Shown here piece by piece: positions 17,647-26,568 of a DNA stretch of 64,000 bases. The position numbers and the translations under genes were made by a program. How positions within the stretch are numbered: the stretch's first letter is position 1; every line of letters starts with the position of its first letter. The notes below the pieces were generated by a model, which was not told the origin of the DNA, did not search any database, and was given only the letters and a program-made list of their open reading frames with translations. Origin of the DNA: Tistrella mobilis. GTDB lineage: Bacteria > Pseudomonadota > Alphaproteobacteria > Tistrellales > Tistrellaceae. The stretch covers positions 971,501 through 1,035,500 of the forward strand of contig NZ_CP121017.1 of the NCBI RefSeq assembly GCF_041468085.1. The letters run 5' to 3'.

Positions 17647-19491
17647 TTGGACCTGATCCTCGCCCAGTTCCTCACCGGCCTTGCCAGTGCGTCCTCGCTG
17701 TTTCTGGCGGCGTCGGGGCTGTCGATCATCTTCGGCGTGACCCGGATCGTGAACTTCGCCCATGGCGCCTTCTACATGCTGGGCGCCTATCTGGCCTGGA
17801 CCTTCGCCGGGCTGTGGGCGGGCGCCCTGGGCTGGTGGGCGGCGATCCTGGCCGCGGCAGCGGTGACCGCGGCGCTGGGCGCCATCACCGAGATCGTTCT
17901 GCTGCGCCGGCTCTATCGTGTGCCGGAGCTGTTCCAGCTGCTGGCGACCTTCGGCCTGACGCTGGCGGTGCAGGATATCGTGGTGCTGATCTGGGGCCCC
18001 GAGGATCTGGTGGGCCCGCGTGCCCCCGGGCTCGACGGGGCGGTCACGATCATGGGGCAGGCGCTGCCGACCTATGATCTGGTGCTGATCGCCGCCGGAC
18101 CGATCGTGCTGGCGGGGCTGTTCCTGATCTTCCGCCGCACCCGTTTCGGCATTCTGGTCCGGGCGGCGACCCAGGATCGCGACATGGTGGCGGCGCTGGG
18201 CGTGGACCAGCGGCTGCTGTTCACCGGCGTCTTTGCGCTGGGCGTGTTCCTGGCGGGGCTTGGCGGTGCGCTGCAACTGCCGCGGGCGGCGGTCTCTCAC
18301 ACGATGGATCTGTCGATCATCGTCGAGATCTTCGTGGTGGTGGTGATCGGCGGGCTGGGCAGCATCACCGGCGCCTTCCTGGCCGCGGTGATCGTGGCCG
18401 AACTGAACGCCTTCGGCATTCTGGTCCTGCCCGAAATCTCGCTGGTGATCGCCTTCCTGGTGATGGCGGTGGTGCTGGTGGTGCGACCGCAGGGGCTGCT
18501 GGGCCGGGCCGAGGCGCCGGCGCGCGGGGCCGCGGCCGGTTTCGTGCGCAGGCCCTGGGCGCCCTGGCCGGTGCCGCTGCGTGCGGCGGTGATCGCGGGG
18601 CTGGCGGTGCTGGTGGCGGGCCTGCCCTTGGTGACCGGCGGCTATGTGCTGGGGGTGGCGGCCGAGATCGCGATCTTCGCGCTCTTCGCCCAGAGCCTGC
18701 AGTTTCTGATGAGCACGGCGGGCGTGGTCTCGTTCGGCCATGCCGCCTATTTCGGGCTGGGGGCCTATGGCACGGCACTGGCCGCCACCGGTTTCGGCCT
18801 GGCGATGGGGCCGGCCGCGGCGGCGGGCGTGGCGCTGGCAGGCGCCGGGGCGGTGGTGTTCGGCTGGTTCTGCGTCCGGCTTTCGGGCGTCTATCTCGCC
18901 ATGCTGACGCTCGCCTTCGCCCAGATCGCCTGGTCGATCGCCTTTCAGTGGGTCTCGGTGACCGGCGGCGACAACGGCATTCTGGGCGTCTGGCCGCCCC
19001 GCGCCGTGTCGGACCCTGCGGCCTTCTTCCGGCTGGCGGCGGTGGTGGCGATCGCGGGCGTGATCGTGCTGCGCATGATCACCTTCGCGCCCTTCGGCCA
19101 GGCGCTGCGCGCCCTTGCCGATGCGCCGCGCCGGGCCGAGGCGATCGGCCTCGACCGGCGGCGGATGCAATGGGCGGCCTTTGTGGTTGCAGGCATGATG
19201 GCCGGGCTTGCCGGCGTGCTTCATGCCTATCTGAAGGGCAGCGTGTTCCCGGACGTGCTGGCCATTCCGCTGTCGGTCGATGCGCTCGCGATGGTGCTGC
19301 TGGGCGGCATCGAGACCGTGTCGGGTGCCGTTCTGGGGGCGGGCGTATTCCGCGGCCTGTCGATCTGGCTGACCGCCAGCACCGATCTTTCCAAGCTGGT
19401 TCTTGGCCTGCTGATCGTGGTGGTGGCCGCCCTGGTGCCGCGCGGGCTGGGCGGCCTGCCCGCCCTGCTGCCGGGGAGACATCGACGGTGA
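17647..19491 (+). CDS. Fused LivH-LivM type ABC permease
   Basis: The 614-residue protein joins both membrane subunits of a branched-chain-type importer. Residues 1-290 are LivH-like (SIIFGVTRIVNFAHGAFYMLGAY; VVVVIGGLGSITGAFL), then a short linker, and residues about 315-610 are LivM-like (FGHAAYFGLGAYGTALAA; RLSGVYLAMLTLAFAQI; VTGGDNGILG; MVLLGGIETVSGAVLG). In most genomes these are two genes. The start is a TTG at 17647, the first codon giving the conserved MDLILAQFLTGLA beginning. Its stop overlaps the next start as GTGA, so translation is coupled to the LivG-like ATPase. Confidence 0.9.
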   Translation: MDLILAQFLTGLASASSLFLAASGLSIIFGVTRIVNFAHGAFYMLGAYLAWTFAGLWAGALGWWAAILAAAAVTAALGAITEIVLLRRLYRVPELFQLLATFGLTLAVQDIVVLIWGPEDLVGPRAPGLDGAVTIMGQALPTYDLVLIAAGPIVLAGLFLIFRRTRFGILVRAATQDRDMVAALGVDQRLLFTGVFALGVFLAGLGGALQLPRAAVSHTMDLSIIVEIFVVVVIGGLGSITGAFLAAVIVAELNAFGILVLPEISLVIAFLVMAVVLVVRPQGLLGRAEAPARGAAAGFVRRPWAPWPVPLRAAVIAGLAVLVAGLPLVTGGYVLGVAAEIAIFALFAQSLQFLMSTAGVVSFGHAAYFGLGAYGTALAATGFGLAMGPAAAAGVALAGAGAVVFGWFCVRLSGVYLAMLTLAFAQIAWSIAFQWVSVTGGDNGILGVWPPRAVSDPAAFFRLAAVVAIAGVIVLRMITFAPFGQALRALADAPRRAEAIGLDRRRMQWAAFVVAGMMAGLAGVLHAYLKGSVFPDVLAIPLSVDALAMVLLGGIETVSGAVLGAGVFRGLSIWLTASTDLSKLVLGLLIVVVAALVPRGLGGLPALLPGRHRR

Positions 19492-20261
19492 CGCTGGTGC
19501 TGGAGGCGGACGGGCTGGTCAAGGCCTGGGGCGGGGTCCGCGCGGTCGACGAGGTGTCGATCCGGGTCGAGGCCGGGCGGATGCTGGCACTGATCGGCCC
19601 CAATGGCGCCGGCAAGTCGACCTGCTTCAACCTGCTGAACGGCGAGCTTGCCCCCGATGCCGGGCGGGTGGTGATGCTGGGCACCGAGGTGACCGGCTGG
19701 CCGCCGCGGCGGATCCGCCGTCTGGGGGTGGGGCGCACCTTCCAGATCACCGAGGTTTTCGGCTCGATGACCGTGCGCGAGAATGTGCAGGCGGCGCTGA
19801 TTGCGGCACGGGGAGAGAGTTTCCGCTTGTTCGGCCGCGCCGACCGACGGCATATGGATACTGCAAATGCCTTGCTGCATCGCACCGGCCTGGGGGAGCA
19901 GGCGGGGCGGGCGGCGGGCGAGCTTGCCTATGGCGACGTCAAGCGGCTGGAGCTGGCGATCGCCATCGCCAACCGGCCGAAACTGCTGCTGATGGACGAG
20001 CCCACCGCCGGCATGGCGCCTGCGGAACGGGCCGGGCTGATGCAGCTGGTGTCGGCACTGGTGCGCGAGACCGGCATGGGGGTGCTGTTCACCGAGCACG
20101 ACATGGATGCCGTTTTCGGCCATGCCGACCGGCTGATGGTGCTGCATCGCGGCCGGGTGCTGGCCGAGGGCCGACCCGACGAGGTAAGGACCGACCCGCG
20201 GGTGCGCGAGGTCTATCTTGGTGGCGCCACGCTGCCGGACGGGAGGGATGAGACGAGATGA
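19488..20261 (+). CDS. Branched-chain-type ABC transporter ATPase, LivG family
   Basis: This 257-residue nucleotide-binding subunit has Walker A GPNGAGKST (about residue 36), a Q-loop region with GVGRTFQITEVFGSMTV, a signature-like LAYGDVKRLELAIAIA (LSYG-type, typical of LivG) and Walker B LLLMDEPTAGMAP. It starts at GTG 19488, overlapping the permease stop by four bases, and ends overlapping the LivF-like gene by four bases (ATGA). It powers import of the substrate bound by the LivK-like protein. Confidence 0.92.
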   Translation: MTLVLEADGLVKAWGGVRAVDEVSIRVEAGRMLALIGPNGAGKSTCFNLLNGELAPDAGRVVMLGTEVTGWPPRRIRRLGVGRTFQITEVFGSMTVRENVQAALIAARGESFRLFGRADRRHMDTANALLHRTGLGEQAGRAAGELAYGDVKRLELAIAIANRPKLLLMDEPTAGMAPAERAGLMQLVSALVRETGMGVLFTEHDMDAVFGHADRLMVLHRGRVLAEGRPDEVRTDPRVREVYLGGATLPDGRDETR

Positions 20262-20980
20262 CCGATGGGCCCGCCCCGCTGTTGGCCGTGGAAGAGCTGA
20301 GCGCCTTCTATGGTTCGGCGCTGATCCTGGACGGGCTGTCGCTTTCGGTCGCACCGGGAGAGGTGGTGGCGCTGCTGGGCCGCAACGGTGCCGGCAAGTC
20401 GACCGTGCTGAAGGCCGTGCTGGGGCTGGTGCCCCGCCGGCTGGGCCGGGTGACCTTCGAGGGCACCGATATCTCGCGCCTGCCGACCCATGAAATCGTC
20501 CGCCGCGGCATCGGCTGGGTGCCCGAGGACCGGCGGATCTTCACCGAACTGACCACGCTGGAGAATCTGGAGGTCGGCCGGCGCGACGCCCGGCCCGGCG
20601 CCCCGCACTGGACGGTGGAGACGCTGATCCGGCTGTTCCCCAACCTGGCCGAACTGGCCGACCGGCCGGCCGGGCGGATGAGCGGCGGCGAACAGCAGAT
20701 GCTGACCATTGCCCGCACGCTGATGGGCAACCCGTCGCTGGTGCTGCTCGACGAGCCTTCTGAAGGGCTGGCACCCCGGATCGTGGAAGAGATGACCCGG
20801 ATGCTGGCGACGCTGAAGCGCGAGGGGCTGGCGCTGCTGCTGTCGGAACAGAATCTCGCCGTCGCCCGTGCGCTGGCGGACCGGGTCTATGTGATGGAGA
20901 AGGGGCGGGTACGCTTCACCGGAACGATGGCCGAGCTGGATGCCCGGCCGGATGTGAGGGATGCCTATCTGGCCGTCTAG
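20258..20980 (+). CDS. Branched-chain-type ABC transporter ATPase, LivF family
   Basis: The 240-residue protein is the second ATPase of the importer. It has Walker A GRNGAGKSTV, the LivF-typical IGWVPEDRRIFTELTTLENL, signature MSGGEQQMLTIARTLMG and Walker B LVLLDEPSEGLAPRIVEEM. It is the last gene of the five-part transporter set; the next gene (thiolase) begins about 200 bases later. Confidence 0.93.
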   Translation: MTDGPAPLLAVEELSAFYGSALILDGLSLSVAPGEVVALLGRNGAGKSTVLKAVLGLVPRRLGRVTFEGTDISRLPTHEIVRRGIGWVPEDRRIFTELTTLENLEVGRRDARPGAPHWTVETLIRLFPNLAELADRPAGRMSGGEQQMLTIARTLMGNPSLVLLDEPSEGLAPRIVEEMTRMLATLKREGLALLLSEQNLAVARALADRVYVMEKGRVRFTGTMAELDARPDVRDAYLAV

Positions 20981-21186
20981 GCCAAGGCTGCCGATCATCC
21001 CGCAGGTTGAGCCCGATACCGCCCTGCGAAATGTTTAGCCGGCCCTGTTGACACAAACGTTCGTATGAAAGAGCCTTGTTTCCGAGAGAAGGTGCCGCGG
21101 CCGGGAGGGGGTCGCCGGCGCCCGCCTGCGTGCAGATCAGCCCCGCATACCCGCAAACCGGGATGCCCGTCCGAGGAAGCGCTCCT

Positions 21187-22371
21187 ATGACCGAAGCCGT
21201 CATCGTCTCCACCGCCCGCACGCCGATCGGCAAAGCCTATCGCGGTGCCTTCAACGACACCAGCGGCCAGCAGCTTGCCGCCCATGCCATCCGCCATGCG
21301 GTCGCCCGCGCCGGCATCGACCCGGCCGAGGTCGAGGACGTGGTGCTGGGCTCGGCTCTGCAGCAGGGCTCGACCGGCGGCAATGTGGCGCGTCAGGCGG
21401 CGATCCTCGCCGGCCTGCCGGTGACCACTTCGGGCACCACCATCGACCGTCAGTGCAGCTCGGGCCTGCAGTCGATGGCGCTGGCCGCCCGCGCGATCAT
21501 GTACGACAAGGTGCCGGTCGCCGTGGCCGGTGGCGTCGAGTCGATCAGCCTGGTGCAGAACGACAAGATGAACACCTATCGTGCGGCGGATGAAGAGATC
21601 CTGCGCATGAAGCCGGAACTCTACCTGCCGATGATCGACACCGCCGAGGTGGTGGCCGCCCGCTACGGCATCAGCCGCGAGGCGCAGGACGAGTACGGGC
21701 TGGAGAGCCAGCGCCGCACCTTCGCCGCCTTCGAGGCCGGCCGCTTCAAGGACGAGATCGTGCCGATGACCACCACGATGCTGGTGGCCGACAAGCAGAC
21801 CGGCGAGATTTCGAAGCGCGAGGTGACGCTGGACCGTGACGAAGGCATGCGCGGCGACTCCACGCTGGAAGGCCTGTCGTCGCTGAAGCCCGTGCGCGGC
21901 GAGGGCAAGACCGTCACCGCCGGCAATGCCAGCCAGCTGTCGGACGGCGCCTCGGCCCATGTGCTGATGAATGCGAAGCTGGCCGAGCAGAAGGGCCTGC
22001 AGCCGCTGGGCATCTTCCGCGGCTTCCAGGTCGCCGGCTGCGAGCCCGACGAGATGGGCATCGGCCCGGTCTTCGCCATTCCGCGCCTGCTGGAGCGCAA
22101 CGGCCTGAAGATCGACGATATCGGCCTGTGGGAGCTGAACGAGGCGTTCGCGGTGCAGGTGCTCTATTGCCGCGACAAGCTGGGCATCGACCCCGCGAAG
22201 CTGAATGTCGACGGCGGCGCGATCTCGGTCGGCCACCCCTACGGCATGTCGGGTGCGCGCCTGGCCGGCCATGCGATGATCGAAGGCAAGCGCCGCGGCG
22301 TGAAGTATGTGGTGGTCACCATGTGCATCGGCGGCGGCATGGGCGGCGCGGGCCTGTTCGAGATCGTCTGA
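21187..22371 (+). CDS. Acetyl-CoA acyltransferase (beta-ketothiolase)
   Basis: The 394-residue cytoplasmic thiolase has all catalytic residues: nucleophile Cys90 in RQCSSGLQ, an NEAFAVQ motif, His350 in [10 protein letters not shown] and Cys380 in [10 protein letters not shown]. It would cleave 3-ketoacyl-CoA with CoA, or run the Claisen condensation in reverse, in fatty acid or similar acyl-CoA catabolism. It has its own leader (20981-21186) and is followed by a strong terminator, so it is a single-gene unit. Chain-length preference cannot be read from sequence. Confidence 0.92.
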   Translation: MTEAVIVSTARTPIGKAYRGAFNDTSGQQLAAHAIRHAVARAGIDPAEVEDVVLGSALQQGSTGGNVARQAAILAGLPVTTSGTTIDRQCSSGLQSMALAARAIMYDKVPVAVAGGVESISLVQNDKMNTYRAADEEILRMKPELYLPMIDTAEVVAARYGISREAQDEYGLESQRRTFAAFEAGRFKDEIVPMTTTMLVADKQTGEISKREVTLDRDEGMRGDSTLEGLSSLKPVRGEGKTVTAGNASQLSDGASAHVLMNAKLAEQKGLQPLGIFRGFQVAGCEPDEMGIGPVFAIPRLLERNGLKIDDIGLWELNEAFAVQVLYCRDKLGIDPAKLNVDGGAISVGHPYGMSGARLAGHAMIEGKRRGVKYVVVTMCIGGGMGGAGLFEIV

Positions 22372-22399
22372 TCCGGCAGCCGCCGTCTCTGTCTGCTGC

Positions 22400-22438
22400 G
22401 ACCGCCCGGCGGATCTTCCGCCGGGCGGTCGTCGTTTT
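22400..22438 (+). terminator. Rho-independent terminator of the thiolase gene
   Basis: A perfect 14-bp stem (GACCGCCCGGCGGA with its complement, 22400-22430) has a three-base loop and is followed by GTCGTTTTG, 28 bases after the stop. Confidence 0.88.
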
Positions 22439-22514
22439 GATCTGAAGCATTGTGCATGACCGGGCTTCGTGGAACTCTGCACCGACGTCCACCGCAACGG
22501 AGTTGCCGAGCCCC

Positions 22515-23117
22515 ATGGAAGGCAGTCCCCGCATGCTGCTGCCCTGTCCCTTGACGCCGCTGGCGGTCGAGGTGTGGGAGCTGCGTGACGATCTGCCGGA
22601 CAACCCCTTCGACCAGTACGAGGTGCGCCAGCTGATCGCCCCGGACGAGCAGGAGGCGGAAGAGGTGGCGCTGGGCCTGCTGACCGTCTTTGCCGATATG
22701 GGCATCGACGAGGTGGAGAGCCTGCAGCTCGACTGGCTGGCATCGGGCATGTCGGGCATGGTGCCGACCGCCGGCGGCTTTCTGGGGCTGCGCGCGGTGA
22801 TCTATGCCATGCAGGTGGCGGGGATCGGCCGCGAGGATCTGGCGCCGGTGCGCGACTATATCCGCGCCTTCAACGAACTCTGCCTGCGCCGCTGGCGGGC
22901 GGACGGGCGCGAGGCGGATGCCGCCGTCCTTGCGGCCTGGCTGGACCATTTCGACGAGCATTGGGCGGTCTTCCTGGGGGCCTGGCAGGCGGCGCATGCG
23001 CCAGAGGGGGCGGATGAGGACGCCCCCGCCGAAGAAGACACTGCCGAAGAAGACACTGCCGAAGAAGACTCCGTCGAGGACGGGCCGGGGGAACCCGGGG
23101 ACGACGTCGCCGGTTGA
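22515..23117 (+). CDS. Hypothetical acidic protein with repetitive tail
   Basis: A 200-residue protein if it starts at ATG 22515; ATG 22452 and 22533 are alternatives. The first ~150 residues look globular and helical (VALGLLTVFADMGIDEVESL, FDEHWAVFLGAWQAAH). The last ~45 residues are almost entirely Glu, Asp, Ala and Pro and include the repeat EEDTA. I see no signal peptide, membrane helix or catalytic motif and do not recognise the family. Its stop is followed by the Na/Pi-type transporter 50 bases later, so the two may be co-transcribed. Confidence 0.6.
   Translation: MEGSPRMLLPCPLTPLAVEVWELRDDLPDNPFDQYEVRQLIAPDEQEAEEVALGLLTVFADMGIDEVESLQLDWLASGMSGMVPTAGGFLGLRAVIYAMQVAGIGREDLAPVRDYIRAFNELCLRRWRADGREADAAVLAAWLDHFDEHWAVFLGAWQAAHAPEGADEDAPAEEDTAEEDTAEEDSVEDGPGEPGDDVAG
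23029..23073 (+). repeat. 15-bp tandem repeat encoding EEDTA
   Basis: The unit GCCGAAGAAGACACT is present twice exactly and a third time with a changed end. The repeat is in frame, so copy-number change would lengthen or shorten the acidic tail without a frameshift. Confidence 0.8.
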
Positions 23118-23167
23118 CCCTGGGGCCGCAGAGGGCGGCCATCGGATCAACCCCCGGAAACCCAGCA

Positions 23168-24871
23168 ATGACCGCCACCCTCATCGATTTCGCCGGTTTC
23201 GTCGCCCTGCTGCTGTGGGGGACGCATATGGTGCAGACGGGGGTGCAGCGGGCGGCGGGTGCCCGGCTGAAGCTGTGGCTGGGCCATGCACTCCGCGGCC
23301 GGCTCAGCGCCTTTGCGGCCGGGATCGGCGTGACCGCCCTGCTGCAGAGCAGCACCGCCACCGGGCTGATGGTCACCGGTTTCGCCGCGACCGGCATGCT
23401 GGCCCTGGTGCCGGCGCTTTCCGTGATGCTGGGGGCCAATGTCGGCACCACCCTGATCGTGCAGCTGCTGGCCTTCGATGTGCAGCTGGCGGCGCCGCTG
23501 CTGGTGCTGACCGGGGTGGTGGTGTTCCGGCGCCTGGAACGGGGCCGGTTGCATGATCTGGGGCGGGTGGCGATCGGGCTGGGGCTGATGCTGCTGGCGC
23601 TGGATCATCTGAGCGGCAGCCTGGCGCCGCTGGCCGGCAGCCCGGCGGTGCGGACCCTGATAGGCCTGCTGCAGGCGGCCCCGGTGGCGGCGGTGATGCT
23701 GGCCGCCGCCCTCACCTGGATGGCGCATTCCAGCGTGGCGGTGGTGCTGCTGGTGATGTCGATGGCAGGGCAGGGGCTGGTTGCGGGGCCGATGGCGATC
23801 GCCCTGGTGCTTGGCGCCAATCTGGGCACCGCGATCAACCCTGTGCTGGAGGGTGCGGGCGGCGACGACGTGCAAGCGCGGCGGCTGCCGCTCGGCAATC
23901 TGATCAACCGGATGATCGGGGTGGTGGCGGCGCTGATCCTGATCCAGCCGGTCTCGGTCGCCATGGGCCGGCTGGTCGGCGATCCGGCGCATATGGTCGC
24001 GGTCTTCCACACGCTGTTCAATCTGACGGTCGCGGCGGCGTTCCTGCCGGTGCTGCGCCATTATGCCGGGCTGCTCGCCCGGCTGCTGCCGGTGCGGGCG
24101 ACGCCGGCCGATCCCGCCCGCACGCTCTATCTGGACGAGGCGGCGCGGGAGACGCCCGAGGTGGCGCTGGGGCTTGCGACCCGCGAAGTGCTGCGCATGG
24201 CCGATGTGCTGGACGACATGCTGGCCGGTGCGCGGGCGGCGCTGCGCAGCGGCGAGCCGGGCCCGGCCGCGGCGCTGAAGGGGCTGGACGATGTGCTCGA
24301 CCACGTCAACCGCGCGCTGAAGACCTATCTGGCGGGCATCGACCCCGCACGGTTGAGCCCGGCCGACGAGCGCCGGCTGACCGATCTTCTGACCTTCGCC
24401 ACGCGGCTGGAACAGGCGGGGGATACCGTCGATCGTGGCCTGCTGCCGACGCTCGCCAAATGTCGCAAGCGCCGGGTATGGCTGTCGAAAGAAGGGCAGG
24501 GGGAGTTGCTGCGCCTGCTCGACCGGCTGCGCGACAATCTGGCCCAGGCGGCCGCCCTGCTGATGACCCGCGACCTGCGCGCCGCCCGGCTGCTGGCGGC
24601 GGAAAAGGCGGTGTTCCGCCGCCTTGAGGGCGAGGCGACGCTGGCTCATTTCCGCCGCCTGCGCAGCGGCCGGCCCGACACCGCCCTGACCAGCGCACAG
24701 CATCTGGACCTGCTGCGCGACATCAAGCTGATCAACTCGCAGATCGTCGCCGCCGCGGCCTATCCGGTGCTGAACCGCGCAGGGGAATTGCTGGCGAGCC
24801 GGGTTGCCGGGGAAGAGATGGCAGAAGAGGCGCGGGAAAACGGGGCGAGGCCGTCACCGCCGCGACGGTGA
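23168..24871 (+). CDS. Na+/phosphate cotransporter family protein
   Basis: The 567-residue inner-membrane protein has the two inverted signature repeats of the NptA/PNaS family: LLQSSTATGLMV with GANVGTTLIV (about residues 57-100), and MAHSSVAVVLLV with GANLGTAINP (about 192-225). A C-terminal PhoU-like helical domain (about 330-550) follows. It would export or import phosphate coupled to sodium. ATG 23168 (MTATLIDFAGFVALLLWGTHMV) begins directly before the first membrane helix. A hairpin overlaps its stop codon and separates it from the convergent msrA. Confidence 0.88.
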   Translation: MTATLIDFAGFVALLLWGTHMVQTGVQRAAGARLKLWLGHALRGRLSAFAAGIGVTALLQSSTATGLMVTGFAATGMLALVPALSVMLGANVGTTLIVQLLAFDVQLAAPLLVLTGVVVFRRLERGRLHDLGRVAIGLGLMLLALDHLSGSLAPLAGSPAVRTLIGLLQAAPVAAVMLAAALTWMAHSSVAVVLLVMSMAGQGLVAGPMAIALVLGANLGTAINPVLEGAGGDDVQARRLPLGNLINRMIGVVAALILIQPVSVAMGRLVGDPAHMVAVFHTLFNLTVAAAFLPVLRHYAGLLARLLPVRATPADPARTLYLDEAARETPEVALGLATREVLRMADVLDDMLAGARAALRSGEPGPAAALKGLDDVLDHVNRALKTYLAGIDPARLSPADERRLTDLLTFATRLEQAGDTVDRGLLPTLAKCRKRRVWLSKEGQGELLRLLDRLRDNLAQAAALLMTRDLRAARLLAAEKAVFRRLEGEATLAHFRRLRSGRPDTALTSAQHLDLLRDIKLINSQIVAAAAYPVLNRAGELLASRVAGEEMAEEARENGARPSPPRR

Positions 24872-24876
24872 CGGCC
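24849..24876. terminator. Bidirectional hairpin between transporter gene and msrA
   Basis: GGCCGTCACCG (24849-24859) pairs perfectly with CGGTGACGGCC (24866-24876), an 11-bp stem located where two convergent genes end. There is no T-tract on either side. Confidence 0.5.
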
Positions 24877-24880
24877 GGCC

Positions 24881-25519
24881 TCAGTCACGCGGCTTCAGCT
24901 TTTCGGGGTAGGCCGCCTTCAGCTTGGCGACTTTCGGGGCCGAGACATGGGCGATATAGGGCTGGTTCGGGTTCCGCGCCGCATAATCCTGGTGATAGGC
25001 CTCGGCCTCGTGGAAGAGATCGAGGGGGACGAGTTCGGTGGCGACGGGGCGGTCGAAGACCCCGGCCTCGTCGATCGCACGGATATAGGCCTCGGCCACC
25101 GCCTTCTGGCCGTCATCGGCGTAGAAGATCGCCGAGCGGTACTGGCGGCCGACATCATTGCCCTGGCGGTTCACCTGGGTGGGGTCGTGGGCGACCGAGA
25201 AGAAGATCTTGAGGATCTGGCCCAGATCGATCACCCGCGGGTCGTAGCGGATCCGCACCGCCTCGGCATGGTCGGTGTCGCCGCCGCAGACCGCCGGGTA
25301 ATTGGCGGTGTCGGCCGTGCCGCCGCTATAGCCCGAGGTGACGTCGATCACGCCGGCCAGCTCGCGATAGACCGCCTCCACACACCAGAAGCAGCCGCCG
25401 GCCAGGATGATCTCCTGTTCGGTGGTGCCGGCTTCGAGCGGGGCCGCCGGGGGCGGTTCGGGGAAGCGTCCGGGGGCGGGGCCGCGGTTGCGGCCGAGGA
25501 TGCCGTCGAGCAGGCTCAT
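24881..25519 (-). CDS. msrA: Peptide methionine-S-sulfoxide reductase MsrA
   Basis: The 212-residue enzyme reduces methionine-S-sulfoxide in oxidised proteins. The active site GGCFWC gives catalytic Cys43, with Cys46 next to it. Conserved GYSGG, HAEAV and FFSVHDPTQ-like (FFSVAHDPTQVNRQGNDVGRQYRSAIFY) stretches follow. The N-terminal ~30 residues are Pro-rich and not conserved, and there is no signal peptide, so it acts in the cytoplasm. No msrB is adjacent. Confidence 0.95.
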   Translation of the reverse strand: MSLLDGILGRNRGPAPGRFPEPPPAAPLEAGTTEQEIILAGGCFWCVEAVYRELAGVIDVTSGYSGGTADTANYPAVCGGDTDHAEAVRIRYDPRVIDLGQILKIFFSVAHDPTQVNRQGNDVGRQYRSAIFYADDGQKAVAEAYIRAIDEAGVFDRPVATELVPLDLFHEAEAYHQDYAARNPNQPYIAHVSAPKVAKLKAAYPEKLKPRD

Positions 25520-25716
25520 CTCGAACTCTCCTTCGGGGACGGTGTCCTGACCAGATGGGAGCGGCGGGCGCCCGGATCCAGGGGGGGCCGGTGTCCTTGC
25601 CGTGCCGTGTCCTTGCCATGCCAGAGGACGTCCACGCCTTGAACCATGTCTTCAGGCGGACCATGTGCCGGAGACCACACGGCCGGTGCCGGATCTGTTC
25701 GCAGGGAGACACGACC

Positions 25717-26568
25717 ATGGATGCCAGAAAGCTGCTCGACCAGGTGATGGGGGCGGCGTCGTCCCGCAGCGCGCAGGGCGGCAGGCTGCCCTCGGGCCAT
25801 TCCTCCGGGGGGCTCCCCTCGGGGCTGGGCGACATGCTGGGCAAGGTGACCGGCGGTGCCAGGGGTGGCGGCGGTGCCAAGGGCGGCGGTACTGGCGGGA
25901 TCGGCTCGATGATGGGCGGGTTCGGCGGCGGCGCCGTGACCGGCGGGCTGGTGGGGCTTCTGTTCGGCAACAAGAAGGCCCGCAAGACCATGAAGAAGTT
26001 CGGCGGCGGCGCGCTCGGCTATGGCGGCGCCGCGGTGCTGGGCGCGCTGGCCTATCGGGCCTGGGCCGACTGGCGGTCGGGCAAGGCGCCCGAGGCCGCG
26101 GTGCCGGCCCGGCCCGATGATGCGGCGGCGGCAGAGCCCGCCTTCCGGCCGCTGGACACGATCAGCGATCCGGCCGAGGCCGAGGGTTTCGCAATGGCGG
26201 TGCTGAAGGCGATGATCGGGGTGGCCAAGGCCGATGGCCATATCGATGCCGAAGAGCGCAGCCGGATCTTTGCCGAAGTGGAGCGCCGCGATTTCGACCC
26301 CGAAACCAAGGCGGCGATCTTCCAGGTGCTGGATGCCCCCGTCTCGATCCCCGACATCGCGGCTGCCGGCACCAACGAAGCCCGGGCGGCCGAGATCTGG
26401 CTGGCGGCGCGGCTGGCGGTGGATGCCGACCATCCGGCCGAACGGGTCTGGCTGGACGCGCTGGCCCATGGGCTGAAACTGCCGGCACCGCTGGTGGAGC
26501 ATCTGGATCGCCAGGCGGTGATCGGTCTCAACGATCCGGGCCAGGAGATGGATCCGGCGCGGAACTGA
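25717..26568 (+). CDS. TerB-like/DUF533-family protein
   Basis: The 283-residue protein has a Gly-rich, low-complexity N-terminal half (about 20-85), a possible membrane helix near residues 95-115 (GGGALGYGGAAVLGALAYRAW) and a C-terminal TerB-like helical domain (about 150-275) with the typical AKADGHIDAEERSRIF acidic motif. DUF533/YebE proteins of this layout are inner-membrane proteins of unknown function. ATG 25717 follows an AGGGAG ribosome-binding sequence. Its 3' end overlaps the convergent LysR gene by 41 bp. Confidence 0.8.
   Translation: MDARKLLDQVMGAASSRSAQGGRLPSGHSSGGLPSGLGDMLGKVTGGARGGGGAKGGGTGGIGSMMGGFGGGAVTGGLVGLLFGNKKARKTMKKFGGGALGYGGAAVLGALAYRAWADWRSGKAPEAAVPARPDDAAAAEPAFRPLDTISDPAEAEGFAMAVLKAMIGVAKADGHIDAEERSRIFAEVERRDFDPETKAAIFQVLDAPVSIPDIAAAGTNEARAAEIWLAARLAVDADHPAERVWLDALAHGLKLPAPLVEHLDRQAVIGLNDPGQEMDPARN

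Noticed and set aside
17488-19482. 664-codon minus-strand frame
   Set aside because: Antisense to the fused permease; Gln/His/Arg-rich low-complexity product.
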